NCBI GenBank assembly: GCA_016710165.1
Contig: JADJLJ010000001.1
Span: forward strand, 1,612,001 to 1,676,000
Reading direction: 5' to 3'
Source: Chitinophagaceae bacterium
GTDB taxonomy: Bacteria > Bacteroidota > Bacteroidia > Chitinophagales > Chitinophagaceae
Length of the DNA stretch: 64,000 nucleotides
Shown here piece by piece: positions 7,325 through 18,800 of the stretch. The position numbers were made by a program, and so were the translations under genes. Below the pieces are notes generated by a model. The model did no database searches. It worked only from the letters and a program-made list of their open reading frames with translations, and had not been told where the DNA came from. Within the stretch, counting starts at the first letter, position 1. Each line of letters opens with the position of its first letter.

Positions 7325-9100
7325 TCAATAATCCAGTTCCAGCCGGAGCCGGTCTTTTAATTCTTTTACCAGGGGGTATTCCTCGATAATCTTAAGATAC
7401 TGCTCCCGGGTGTTCAATGGCCTTTCGCCGGGTTGGGTGGCGTCTTCCTTTTCTTCCAGTACCACATTGTAGGTAAGCTGCCGGTTGCAGAAATGGTCCT
7501 GCAGGCAGTGAACCAGATCTGCCCGTTCCTGCTCGATGAACTTTTGCTGGATATTGCTTTCTGTAATGATCTCGATGGAGTTATTATCAATGATCTTTAA
7601 AACAGCACCCCTGAAGTTGGTAACGGCCGAATGGTTCTTTTTGGCACTGAGCTTCTCAATGAATTTGTCCCAGCACAGTTGGAGTTCCTCCGTTGTTATT
7701 TCCTTTGCACCGTTCCCGTTTGCCTTATGTTGCTCCGACACTTTTTTACGTATGGCATCCAGTGAGCCAAGGGCCCTCCTGGGTTCGGGTGAAACAGGCT
7801 CCGGCTCTTTGGCTGTTTTTTTCCCGATGGGGGATCCAGGCTCTTCAATGATCAATTTTGCCCCTGCATTTTTTTTAAGGGCAGGTTCAGCAGGAACATC
7901 CTGTTCCTTTAACCGGATCACCGGCAGGGCTTTAAACGCTACCGGCTTTGCAGATTCAACCAGTTTTTTTTTTGAAACAACGCTGCCGGCATCCACCAAT
8001 TCTACGGCCTGTGCCAGGTAGCAGAGTTTGATGATGGCCAGTTCTACATGCAGGCGCTTATTCCTTGCCTGCCGGTAACTGGTCTCTGCCTCATTCAGCA
8101 GGTTCAAAGCGGCAAGCAACCAGCTTGTTGATATCTGTTTGGCAGCCTGCATATACTTTTGCTTAAAATCATCCGCCACTTCCAGCAGAACCGCAGCCTT
8201 CGGGTCTTTACAAACCAGCAGGTTGCGGATGAATTCACTGCAGCCTTCCAGCAGGGTATCGCCTTCAAATCCCTTTTGATTTATTTCATCATACAGCAGC
8301 AGGGCATCACTGAGTTTCTGCTGCTGCATACAATCGAGCAGTTTGAAATAATAATCCTCATCCAGGATATTCAGGTGCTCCAGTGTGTTGCTGTAATTGA
8401 GTTCACCGTTGGTAAAGCTTACGATCTTATCCAGGATGCTCAAGGCATCCCGCATGCAGCCTTCGCTTTTTTGTGCGATCACATGCAGGGCTGCTTTTTC
8501 GGCCTTTATGTTTTCCTTATCACAGATCTCCTGCAGGTGATCAATGGTATCGTTGTTGGTGATGCGCTTGAAATCAAATATCTGGCAACGGCTGAGGATG
8601 GTTGGCAGGATCTTATGCTTCTCGGTAGTGGCCAGGATGAAGATGGCATAAGGCGGCGGCTCTTCCAGCGTTTTTAAGAATGCATTGAAGGCGGATGAAC
8701 TGAGCATGTGAACCTCATCCACGATATAGACCTTGTATTTACCGGCCTGCGGTGCAAAACGGACCTGCTCCACCAGGGTCCGGATATCATCCACCGAGTT
8801 ATTGCTGGCCGCATCCAGCTCATGAATATTCAAGGAGGTTCCTGCATCAAATGAAACACAGCTGTTGCAGGTATTACAGGCTTCTCCATCGGCAGTCTGG
8901 TTCAGGCAATTGATGGTCTTGGCCAATATCCGTGCACAGGTGGTTTTACCAACCCCCCTGGGCCCGCAAAATAAAAAGGCATGAGCAAGCTGGTTATTCT
9001 TTATGGCATTCTTTAATGTAGTGGTGATATGCGCCTGCCCCACAACTGTAGAAAAATTCTGGGGCCTGTACTTTCTTGCCGAAACAATAAACTTATCCAT
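7325..9100 (-). CDS. dnaX: DNA polymerase III subunit gamma/tau
   Basis: 591 residues. The N-terminal clamp-loader AAA+ module has Walker A GPRGVGKTTCARILAKT (about 46-62), a zinc-binding cysteine cluster (CLNQ...CNTCNSC), Walker B IVDEVHMLS, sensor 1 ATTEKHKI and the SRC arginine-finger motif. The C-terminal third is a lysine- and proline-rich linker and a tau-like region ending in KELKDRLRLELDY. It loads the beta clamp at replication forks. No slippery A-run frameshift signal for a short gamma form was noticed. Upstream at 9101-9204 are heptamer repeats and no gene. Confidence 0.95.
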   Translation of the reverse strand: MDKFIVSARKYRPQNFSTVVGQAHITTTLKNAIKNNQLAHAFLFCGPRGVGKTTCARILAKTINCLNQTADGEACNTCNSCVSFDAGTSLNIHELDAASNNSVDDIRTLVEQVRFAPQAGKYKVYIVDEVHMLSSSAFNAFLKTLEEPPPYAIFILATTEKHKILPTILSRCQIFDFKRITNNDTIDHLQEICDKENIKAEKAALHVIAQKSEGCMRDALSILDKIVSFTNGELNYSNTLEHLNILDEDYYFKLLDCMQQQKLSDALLLYDEINQKGFEGDTLLEGCSEFIRNLLVCKDPKAAVLLEVADDFKQKYMQAAKQISTSWLLAALNLLNEAETSYRQARNKRLHVELAIIKLCYLAQAVELVDAGSVVSKKKLVESAKPVAFKALPVIRLKEQDVPAEPALKKNAGAKLIIEEPGSPIGKKTAKEPEPVSPEPRRALGSLDAIRKKVSEQHKANGNGAKEITTEELQLCWDKFIEKLSAKKNHSAVTNFRGAVLKIIDNNSIEIITESNIQQKFIEQERADLVHCLQDHFCNRQLTYNVVLEEKEDATQPGERPLNTREQYLKIIEEYPLVKELKDRLRLELDY

Positions 9101-9104
9101 AATG

Positions 9105-9200
9105 GTTAATGGTTCATAGTTGATGGTTCATGGCCTGGCCATGATCTATAAGCCATGAACTATGAACGGACTTTGGGCAAATCTAAAATCTTAAATCTGC
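9105..9200. repeat. intergenic heptamer arrays
   Basis: Starting near 9103 the sequence can be read as heptamers ATGGTTA-ATGGTTC-ATAGTTG-ATGGTTC; a partly inverted partner GCCATGAACTATGAAC lies near 9152-9167. A second array AAATCTA-AAATCTT-AAATCTG follows near 9179-9199. Between dnaX and the GNAT-like gene. Confidence 0.6.
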
Positions 9201-9204
9201 AATA

Positions 9205-10374
9205 TCAAATCAAAATCGGGTGGCGTTTAAATTCCCGGGTACGGTCGAATAGATACCGGTAAGTGACCAGGTTCCGGCTGCGGTAGGTATCGCCAAAACT
9301 CTCTGCCACATTGATCATTTTGGGGTTAAAATCGCCGATCCACTGCATTTCATAATCAAGGTACTGCTGGTTTGGTTTCTGTACAATTTTCCGGCATTCG
9401 CCAATGATGTACGAGTCGATCCCTTTCCCCTGCCATTCGGGTACCACACCAAATACAAGCCCTACGAATTTTTTGGCCGGCCTGAATTTCTGTCTCCATA
9501 CAAATTCCAGTTTCTGCAGCAGGCCGAATTTTCCGTTCATGTGCTTAAAGTACTGGTTGATATCCGGCAGGTTGATGAACATACCAATGGCCGTTCCCTT
9601 GCAGTAGGAAAAATAAGCAATGTCCTCATCCATTACCGGCTTCATTTTTCTGAACATCAGCAGTACCTGGTCCTTGCTCATCTGTTTCAGGCCGCCATGG
9701 CCGGCCCATGCCTTGTTGTACACTTCCACAAAATCACCGGCATATTTTTCAAGGTTGTTTTTCCGGATGGTCTCAAAACTGATATCGGGGTCGGTTTCGT
9801 GCATTTTATGCCGCTCCATGGTCTTTTGGGCCAGTGGTTTTGTTGCATCCAGCCCGAAGCAGACCTGGTTGAAAAAAAGTTTGAACCCGTAATTCTCAAA
9901 AAGACTGATATAATAAGGAGGGTTATAGTTCATGCAGTAAAGGGGTGGGAAAAAGCCCTGGGTGATCAATCCCCACCAGCGGTCACGCTCCCCAAAATTG
10001 ATGGGACCATCCATGGCTTCCATGCCATGCTGTATCAACCAGTGTTTTGCATTGTCGAACAGGAGATCGGCGGCATCCTGGTCGTTGATGCATTCAAAAA
10101 AGCCAATGCCGCCCACCGGCACCTCATCGCCCTTGTTCTTATATTTTTTATTGGTGAAGGCGGCAATACGGCCGATCAGTTTTCCCTGGTCGTCCTTTAA
10201 TACCCAGCGGGTAACTTCTCCAAAGCGAAAGGCCTTGTTCTTCTCCTTATCAAACACTTCATGGATATCCTTATCCAGCGGGCGTATCCAGTTGGGGTCG
10301 TTTTTGTGCAAAACAACAGCTACCTGTATGAATTCTTTTGCGGTGGGCTTATTTGTAACGGGGATGACCTGCAT
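9205..10374 (-). CDS. GNAT-fold acyltransferase-like protein
   Basis: 389 residues, a family common in Bacteroidota and annotated as N-acetyltransferase-like. The GNAT hallmark is the VFGVVPEWQGKGIDSYII segment near residue 310, a Q/RxxGxG/A-type acyl-CoA loop. The N-terminal half contains another domain with GPINFGERDRWWGLI. No signal peptide, so cytosolic. Substrate unknown. It is separated from the adhesin locus by a strong terminator at 10421-10457. Confidence 0.7.
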   Translation of the reverse strand: MQVIPVTNKPTAKEFIQVAVVLHKNDPNWIRPLDKDIHEVFDKEKNKAFRFGEVTRWVLKDDQGKLIGRIAAFTNKKYKNKGDEVPVGGIGFFECINDQDAADLLFDNAKHWLIQHGMEAMDGPINFGERDRWWGLITQGFFPPLYCMNYNPPYYISLFENYGFKLFFNQVCFGLDATKPLAQKTMERHKMHETDPDISFETIRKNNLEKYAGDFVEVYNKAWAGHGGLKQMSKDQVLLMFRKMKPVMDEDIAYFSYCKGTAIGMFINLPDINQYFKHMNGKFGLLQKLEFVWRQKFRPAKKFVGLVFGVVPEWQGKGIDSYIIGECRKIVQKPNQQYLDYEMQWIGDFNPKMINVAESFGDTYRSRNLVTYRYLFDRTREFKRHPILI

Positions 10375-10420
10375 GATAATTTTAAAAATGCAAAGTAACT
10401 ACATTTTAAAGCAACCCATA

Positions 10421-10457
10421 AAAAAAGCCATCCGCCAGTTGGCGGATGGCTTTTAAT
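10421..10457. terminator. strong bidirectional terminator at the end of the adhesin locus
   Basis: AAAAGCCATCCGCCA pairs with TGGCGGATGGCTTTT across a two-base centre, with A- and T-runs on the two sides. It ends the operon containing the two T9SS proteins and the giant adhesin. Confidence 0.85.
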
Positions 10458-10482
10458 CATATCCAGCCTAAAAAAGGTTTTT

Positions 10483-11616
10483 CTAGTGCTTTTCAAATTG
10501 TACAACACCGCTTTGCGTGCCGTTCTTATCCTGTAACCGGATGATGTATTTACCGTTTGCAAGCATGGTTCTGAAATCGAACCGGAAAGATTGTACATTC
10601 TTCAATTCGATCTCCCGGCTTCCGTACATTCTGCCATTCATATCCATAAGGGTGACATTGTACCTGCCATTGAACAGGCCCTCTTTATTACCAATGGTAA
10701 TAAAGTTCCTGTCTATTACCGGGTTTGGATAACCATAGATGACAAATGCTGGTGGCAAAATACACTTGCCGCTTACCTGGATAATTTTACTGTATTTAAA
10801 GCTTGCATCTTTGTCTACCATCTTCAGCCGCAGGTATAGGTTATTTCCCTGTAACTGGTCAGACAGGCTGTTGATGTCAAACAAAGAACTGTAGTTGCTC
10901 TTATTTTGTGCGGCCACACTGTTTATGGTACTGTAATTTGTACCGTCTTTACTTACCTGCAGTTCATAATGGTCAAAGTTCAATTCATTTTCAACAGACC
11001 AGTCGGTCCGGATGATACAATCTTTCTTTACTGCATTGAATTTGGTTAATGTAACCGGGGTGGTACCTGTTATTACCGTATAATCTATGGATGCTGAGTT
11101 ATTATTTGGGTTAGCATCTGACAGAATGTAAGGATTGCCCGGGGGGTTTACTACAAGGAACTGGCCGGAAACGATGGATGTGCCCAATGAATTTGCCTTG
11201 ACCCGGAATACAGCGTCGCCAAAGAAAAATCCGGGTAATGCAGTATGTATAACACCAATGATCAAGGGTTGGCTTTGCGAAACATCATAACTCCACGTAA
11301 TGTATTCGCTGTAGGGAGCTGTAGAGAGGTTGAACGCAGGATCCAGGATCATATTTAATCCTAAGCCTATCCTGATATATGCCGTGCCCGGCGGGATATC
11401 ATTGGGATGTAAATTCAAAAAGCCGAGTTTCAGCAGGTAGAAGGATCCATTCAGCAGATTATTTGCATCGGCCGGCGTGTCATCAAGCTCTGTAATATCA
11501 AATGCCGAGAATGCCGGGTCGGCAGTAACAGGGATCTGTGTAAATCCTTTTACGGATACCATGAGGAAAAACACCAGGGGTGTGATCCGTTTTGGCAAAT
11601 TAATTATATGTATCAT
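10483..11616 (-). CDS. T9SS-exported surface protein sharing a module with the giant adhesin
   Basis: Start set at 11616, where a signal peptide begins (MIHIINLPKRITPLVFFLMV) behind an A/G-rich ribosome-binding stretch; the first in-frame ATG is 11673. The protein has a shared module (GTAYIRIGLG ... LSDANPNNNSASIDYTV) also present in the next gene and inside the giant adhesin, then a segment with DWSVENELNFDHYELQVSKD typical of Bacteroidota fibronectin-like domains. It ends with a T9SS type-A sorting domain that begins GYPNPVIDRN and ends DKNGTQSGVVQFEKH. Last gene of the presumed adhesin operon. Likely surface-attached; no enzymatic motif seen. Confidence 0.75.
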   Translation of the reverse strand: MIHIINLPKRITPLVFFLMVSVKGFTQIPVTADPAFSAFDITELDDTPADANNLLNGSFYLLKLGFLNLHPNDIPPGTAYIRIGLGLNMILDPAFNLSTAPYSEYITWSYDVSQSQPLIIGVIHTALPGFFFGDAVFRVKANSLGTSIVSGQFLVVNPPGNPYILSDANPNNNSASIDYTVITGTTPVTLTKFNAVKKDCIIRTDWSVENELNFDHYELQVSKDGTNYSTINSVAAQNKSNYSSLFDINSLSDQLQGNNLYLRLKMVDKDASFKYSKIIQVSGKCILPPAFVIYGYPNPVIDRNFITIGNKEGLFNGRYNVTLMDMNGRMYGSREIELKNVQSFRFDFRTMLANGKYIIRLQDKNGTQSGVVQFEKH

Positions 11617-11688
11617 AACTTTTCTCTTTAATGGTTTATGCAGCAAATTGATATATAAAGATAGTCTTTTCATTGTTTATTTTCAGTC

Positions 11689-12777
11689 CTATTGCCGTAC
11701 AAAACGTAAGTTCCGGGTTATTCCATCCTCCCCGGTGACCATTAACTGGTATGATCCGCCTGGCAGATAGCCGATCATGTACTTTACCATGTCCTGGTTT
11801 ATCAACTGCACCTCTTTACGGTTGATTTCCTTGCCGGCGGCATCCATCAAACGGATATTATATTTACCGTTGAAGATACCTTCTTTAGCAACCAGTTTTA
11901 ATTCTGTTACATCGCTTAAAACCGGGTTTGGATAAAGCGCCAGTTCAAACCGGCCATTACAGATATTATTTACGGCAACAAGGTCTGAATAGCGCAACTG
12001 CCCCGTAATCGCTTCTGCCTTAATTCTTACAAACAAGCTGCCCCCGGAAATGTTCTCAAGTCTTGAATAGTATGACCGGGTGCCATTTGCCACCATGGTC
12101 TTTCCTGCAATGAAATGAACGCCATCCGCTGAATGTTCCACTATAAAACGGGTAATCCTGCTATCATCAGAAACCTGCCAATTCACATCCAGATTACAGG
12201 CAAGGGCTTTGGCCTTAAAATAAGTGTATTCCATTGTTAAGGGTGCCAGGTTGGTATACTCGCCGGTAATGATATTATTGTCGGTTTTCAGGTCCGATAA
12301 AATGAATTTTGGGTTTTTGTGATTGGTAATTAACATATGGCCGGTAATGATCGATTGTCCTGCCTTACTCGGCATAACAGTGAATTCCACATCAGCAGCA
12401 AACCCGGCTGGTAGATCACGGTACAATTCGCCGGAAATGATAATTTGATTAAAGGGATCGGTAGACTGGGTCCAGCGGAAATAATCCGGAAGCGGGGCAT
12501 CGGTTCCCTGCAGGTTGGTGACCAGGAAACAATTTGTACCCAAGGTCAGTTTTAACCGGCAGGTGCCTGCAGGTACAGCATTATCAGGATTTGCATTGGC
12601 CACTTTGAAATGGATCTTAGTAAGCTTACCTACTTCCAGCATGCCCGCATTCAAGGAGGTATTCTGCATATCCGTAAACTGGAGTCTCTCCAGTAACAGG
12701 TCGGTATAAACCCCCCTTCGTTGTGTATAGGCTGAAAGCGAAAGAACAGCCAGCAGCAGGGTAATGAGTTTTTTCAT
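11689..12777 (-). CDS. T9SS-exported surface protein, paralogue of the neighbouring gene
   Basis: Start at 12777 gives the signal peptide MKKLITLLLAVLSLSAYTQ; the earlier ATG at 12825 would add 16 residues. The architecture parallels the next gene: shared module (GTCRLKLTLGTN ... LSDLKTDNNIITGEYT), a fibronectin-like stretch with VNWQVSDDSRITRFIVEHS, and a type-A sorting domain from LYPNPVLSD to the C-terminal NLRFVRQ. It lies 57 bp downstream of the giant adhesin stop and 72 bp upstream of the next start, all on the minus strand, so the three are likely co-transcribed. The two small proteins look like a tandem duplication that has diverged. Confidence 0.75.
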   Translation of the reverse strand: MKKLITLLLAVLSLSAYTQRRGVYTDLLLERLQFTDMQNTSLNAGMLEVGKLTKIHFKVANANPDNAVPAGTCRLKLTLGTNCFLVTNLQGTDAPLPDYFRWTQSTDPFNQIIISGELYRDLPAGFAADVEFTVMPSKAGQSIITGHMLITNHKNPKFILSDLKTDNNIITGEYTNLAPLTMEYTYFKAKALACNLDVNWQVSDDSRITRFIVEHSADGVHFIAGKTMVANGTRSYYSRLENISGGSLFVRIKAEAITGQLRYSDLVAVNNICNGRFELALYPNPVLSDVTELKLVAKEGIFNGKYNIRLMDAAGKEINRKEVQLINQDMVKYMIGYLPGGSYQLMVTGEDGITRNLRFVRQ

Positions 12778-12834
12778 ATTTCTATTTTTAAACCATGCTG
12801 CAGCATACATAATATACTGCAGCATGATAATTGA

Positions 12835-15800
12835 TTAATTCCCGATGAAGAACAACGAGTTTGAGTTATTACTGGTTATGATCTCCGATACCGGCGGCGG
12901 GAAGATCAACGCATTCAGGTTAAACCTTGTTTTACTGGTTGTTGCACGCTGCAATTTGATACCCAAATATTTCAGGTCATTACAGGTTATCGGTGCATTC
13001 CTGGTAAACTCAACAAATCCCGAAAACACAGCCATTGTCCAGTTTGGATTGTCAACCGGGTAAGTATTGGGTCCTATGGTTACCGATGTTGTTGCTGAGT
13101 TAAAAACAATATTATAACCCGAGATCCTGAAAACACGCAGTTTTACAGGTGTTGCTGTCTTACCTGCTATCTCACCTATGTTATAAACGATGTCCCGCTG
13201 GTCTCCGTTGGCAACGAAGAGATTGTCATTATTATCAGCACCCAGTGACAGATCGGTGTTGGCCGGGCCGGTGAGCGTGAAGGTGGTTTGCTTCTCACAA
13301 CCATTGGCATCCTGCACATACATGGTATGCAACCCTGCCCCCAGGTTGGTAAACGTAAAGCTTGTTCCGTTCACTGGTGTAGGTGCCTGCCAGCCACCTG
13401 CATCAACCTTGAACAGGTAATTTGGCGTACCACCACCTGACGTTACCGTAATACTACCCGTGAGATTACACCCGGTGGTAGGATTTACATGAGTCGTTTT
13501 AGTTATGGTCAGCAAGACAGGCTCGGTAATGGTATAGTTTCCGGTTACCGGACTGCAGCTGTTAGCATCGGTTACGCTGTAACTATATGTACCTGCCAAT
13601 ACCCCGGTGAAGATGTTACTTGCCTGTGTCACGCCGTTGAAGGTATAAGACAATGGTGTGGTGCCACCAGCTGCGGTGATCGTGACCGTAGTTGTAGCCC
13701 CGTTACATAAGATGGCTGTATGTGATAAATTGCTTACGCTGATCACGGCAGGTTCAACAACGGTAAAGGTTCCTGCTGCCGGGGTACAACTGTTGATATC
13801 GGTTACACTGTATGCATAGTTTACGCCTGCAGGGATGCCGGTAAAGACATTGCTTGCCTGTGTTACACCATTGAAAGTATAAGACAATGGTGTGGTGCCG
13901 CCGGCTGCAGTGATCGTAACCGTAGCGGTGCCACCGTTACATGCTATTGTGCTTTGTGATACATTGCTTACGCTGATCACGGCAGGTTCAACAACGGTAA
14001 AGGTTCCGGTTGCCGGGGTACAACTGTTGGCATCGGTTACACTGTATGCATAGTTTACGCCTGCAGGGATGCCGGTAAAGACATTGCTTGCCTGTGTTAC
14101 ACCATTGAAGGTATAAGACAATGGTGCGGTACCACCAGCTGCAGTGATCGTAACCGTAGCGGTACCACCGTTACATGCTATTGCATTCTGTGACACATTG
14201 CTTACACTGATCACGGCCGGTTCAACAACGGTAAAGTTACCGGTTGCCGGGGTACAACTGTTGGCATCGGTTACACTGTAGGCATAGTTTACACCTGCAG
14301 GGATGCCGGCAAAGACATTGCTTGCCTGTGTTACGCCATTGAAGGTATAAGACAATGGTGCAGTGCCGCCGGCTGCAGTGATCGTAACCGTAGCGGTGCC
14401 ACCGGTACATGCTATTGCACTCTGTGACACATTGCTTACGTTAACCGCCGCTGGCTGTACCACGGTAAAACTTCCGGCTACCGGTCCACAACTGTTGGCA
14501 TCGGTTACACTGTAATTATAGGCACCTCCTGTCAACCCTGTGAACACGCCCGTTGTATTCGTAATGCCATTAAATGTATAAGATAATTGCCCGGTGCCGC
14601 CGGATGCGGTCATCGTCACCGTGGCAGTGCCGCCATTACACAAGATGGCCGTGTGTGCTATATTGCTTACATCGATCGCCGCCGGCTGTGTGATCACCAC
14701 CGCATTACTTGCATAAGTAAGTTCCTGGTTGATCGCATCCCTTACTTTGATGTTGTAAGAACCTGCTGCCAGGCCGGTAAATGTATACGGACTTGCCTGC
14801 GCCAGGATCCAGGTTGCCCCGTTATCCTTACTGAAATCGTAGGGCGAAGAACCGCCACTAACGGTCACCGTGATCGTGCCGGTACTCACTCCGTTACAAT
14901 CGAGGTTGGTTGATCCAACACCAACGATCAGGAAGTCACTCAGCACCGTATATTGAATATCGGCGTGGTTATTATTCGTATTCGCATCCGTCAGGAACAG
15001 GGTTGCGTTATTGTGATTGGTAACCTGGAAGTCGCCATTCACAATGGAAGTGCCTGTTAAAACTGCCTTCACATCAAACACGGCAATTTCATTTCCACCA
15101 GCACCAAAGGATGGCGGAAGGTCTGCGACCTGGTCTCCGTATATCACATCATTACCGGCTTCAACCACTTTGGTCCAGGTAAAATATGCACTCAATGGAG
15201 CGGTACCCAGGTTATATCCCGGATTCAGTATCAGCTTGCTTCCCAGGTCAATCCTGATCCTGGTGGTACCAGCCGGGATAGCATTAGACAGGCTTAAATT
15301 CTGTACCGGCATTTTTACCTTGTTCACAGAATTGAATGCTATCAGGTTAGCATTGATAAGCACATCCGACATGTCTGTCATGTACACATCCACGACGGCC
15401 GGATCGGCATTAATGATAAACTGGCAATTCGTATTCTGGAATCCGTCTGTTCCCGGTTGCTGATCCGTTCCATTGGTCAGGTAAGGAACATAGGTAACAT
15501 TACCGTTGATTTTAGCAGCTACAGTTGCCGCAACAATTGAGCCATACCAGTTACAGGTTGCTGCAAGGGTTGCTGCCGCAAGGTTATTGATCGCCTTGCC
15601 GGTATTGCCCGAAAGGTCATTGGTATTGATGTTACCGATGGTACCTGCTGAAGCTTCAATTCGGATACCGTCGACCGAGTTATTCGTAATGAAATTATTG
15701 GTGACCGCAGTCAGGTTTCCGCTGTTTTGCACACGAACGCCTGTTGCATTTGAAGTAATGGTATTCTGTGTGATGCTTGCAGTACCGCCGTCAATGTCCA

Positions 15801-18800
15801 CAGCGGTAGTTGTACCGGTGATCGTGGCCACATTGTTGTGGATATTGGCAGAAGCCAGTGATCCGCTCACCTGTATGCCGGTATTACTTCCACTGATGGT
15901 GGAATGTGCAATATCCAGCACACTTACATACGGTGAGAATGCAACTGCTCCGCTTACCGATACAGCTGCTGCGGCTAAAGGAGCATTGATCGTTATGTCA
16001 TCTACAGTAACCTTTGCATCCCCGGAACCCCAGGTGGCATCATTATTAACGATGCGGATACCATAATCCTTTACATCGGATATGCTGCCCCCGGTTACAC
16101 TCACATTGTTACTGGGTACATTTGAAAAATAATACCCGGTATTGGCATTATTCTGCCCGTCGATGGTATTGTTGCTGAAGGTTACCACCCGGTTATCCGT
16201 TAATGTAAGTCCATAGAAACCTATCCAGGTTTTCCCGGCGGGTGGGGCAACCAGGTAATGAATGGTATTATTATCCACGCTCAATGCCGGTGCTGTACCA
16301 CTGCGGTAGTTAACCCATATACCTACATTCCGGGTATATGCCGGGTTTGTGATCTTCCAGGAGATACTAACGTCGTTGTTACTGATACGCGGAACGAACC
16401 CTGCATCAGCTGCCACGTTGGTTCCATGAATGCTCAGGGCCCGGTCCACATCCACAAACACGTTATCGGATATATCCGTATGCATTGCATAGGTCTGTAT
16501 TCCTTCCCACATATTTTCAAACCGGTTGTTCCGGATATAGTTGAAGGACTGGTTGGTATTGTAATCCACTTCCAGGTAAACTGCCTGGTAATCGAAATTG
16601 TAGAAGATATTATTCTGGATATCCAGGTGATTGACCTGTGTAAACGGTCCTGACCAGATAGGAGCATTCTGCATACCGGCAGACGTGTTCACGTCTGCTC
16701 CACCCACATTCACCCCACCTGTGATACCCGGGTTATCCCCATTCAACAGGAATCCCTTGAAGGATACATTGCTTGCTTCCACGTCGATTAATACCCCGTT
16801 CTCCGGATCATTTACTGCCGGCATGATGATCGCTTCAGCAACCCGTGTGCCTGTATTTGGGTTAATGGTGTAGTTAGGGCCACGTATATCCAGTGGTTTG
16901 TTAACGACGATGTTTTCCGCATACGTACCCGCACATACCTGTAACACATCATTATTGCCGGCCGCATTGATCGCTGACTGGATAGTAGCATAATTGATAT
17001 TCGATGTGGTGTTCGTTACCGGCAGGTATTGTACCGCTGCAGTGGTGTTGGTGGTAGAACTGTTGGCATCGGTGATCGTAATATTATAAGTACCGCCTGC
17101 CAATCCGGTTATTGTATAAGGACTGGTAACACCGGTTGCAGAACCGCCTGTCCAGCTGATATTATAAGGAGCAATACCACCACCAAACGTTACCACGATG
17201 GAACCCATCGAAGCACAAAGTTGCGGAGTTGGTACCGCCGAAGTAATAAGCAGCGGTGTACCGGTACAAGAACCCGGCACAGGTTGGAAACCTGCTGCCA
17301 ACGGTTGCGAATCGGTACCGGTGATCAGGAATGGCACGTAGGTGACCGTACCACCGGTTATCATACTGTTAATGGTAACGGCATTCGTAGTGCCCCACCA
17401 GTTACAGGTCATATCTGCATTGTTGGTACCGGCGCCGGATATCGTTACATGACTACTGGTATTACCGGTAATGGAATTATTATGTGCGTTAAAGTTCAGT
17501 GTAAAGCCGGCACTTGTTTCCAGGTAAAAACCATTGAAATTATTAAGAATGTAGTTGTTCTCAAAGCTGGTGGTATTGTTGCCATTACCGCCACCCAATA
17601 CCTGTGTGGTGGCATACATACCGGTACTGCCCGGCTTATTCTGGCCATCAACCACGTTGCTGGAGAACACAGGTGTTACTGATGCATTCTGACCGGCACT
17701 GGTCATCCCTGTATTGATATTGAAAATAACATTTTCGTGAACGAATACATTCTTATAGGCACCGGAAACATAAATACCGTAGCCATTGGCTTTGCCATTG
17801 CTGATATTGTTGTTAAAGATATCATCGGCAGTTCCTGTGCCGCCAAAGCCATTCTTATCAGAAAGAATACCCGTAGCTGAACTTGTTATGACGTTGTTCA
17901 GGATGAATGTTCCGGTGGAATTAACTGTGGCAATGGCCCCATTCGCATTGCTTATTGTATTACCGTTCATGATGCCCGAACCGCCAGTGTTGGATACGGC
18001 TACAGAAGCCACATTGGCCTGAACATTCGTAACCGTGTTACTGCTGATATTGAAAGAACCGCCCGATGAGGCATTAATTCCCGTCAGGAATATGTTTCTG
18101 ACCGTGACAGTATTTACCCGGAAGTTGGAGAACACCCCTGCCGCGTGATTGGTGATGATTCCATTCCGTGCATCAATATTGGCTCCCCCTACATTTACCG
18201 TACTGGTGAGCGATGGGTTATCCCCGTCAACGGTCAGATCATGAATGTTTACATTATTTGCCTGAACTAAAAATACATTGGTACCGCCAAGTGTGCCGCC
18301 ACCTGTATCCGGGTTGGATGTAGCAGGAATGACGATCGTCAATCCAACACCCTGTCCTTTTATTTCCAGTTCCTTGTTTACCACTACATCTTCAGCATAA
18401 GTACCGGCATCAATACTGATGGTATGGCCGTTTAAAGTAAGCGGGTCATCTATGGCTGCCTGGATGGTACAATAATTTATAAGTGTATTTGTATTGTGAA
18501 CAGGGCCTGATGTTGCAGGATTATTGATGACCACATTGGCTGTTGCCGGAGATGTACATCCATTGGCATCGGTTACGGTAAAATTATAGGTTCCCGCTGC
18601 AAGACCGTTGATGATCGTGCTTGTTCCGGTACCGGTATGGCTGCCCGGATTGATTGTCCAGGTACCTGTTGCAGGTAAACCACTTAAGGCTACACTGCCC
18701 GTTACAGTCAGACAGGTTGGTTGGGTAATCGTACCTACTGTTGGTGTGGCAGGGATCGCATTCACCGTCATCGTGATCGTGTTCGATGTCGCCGGACTGC

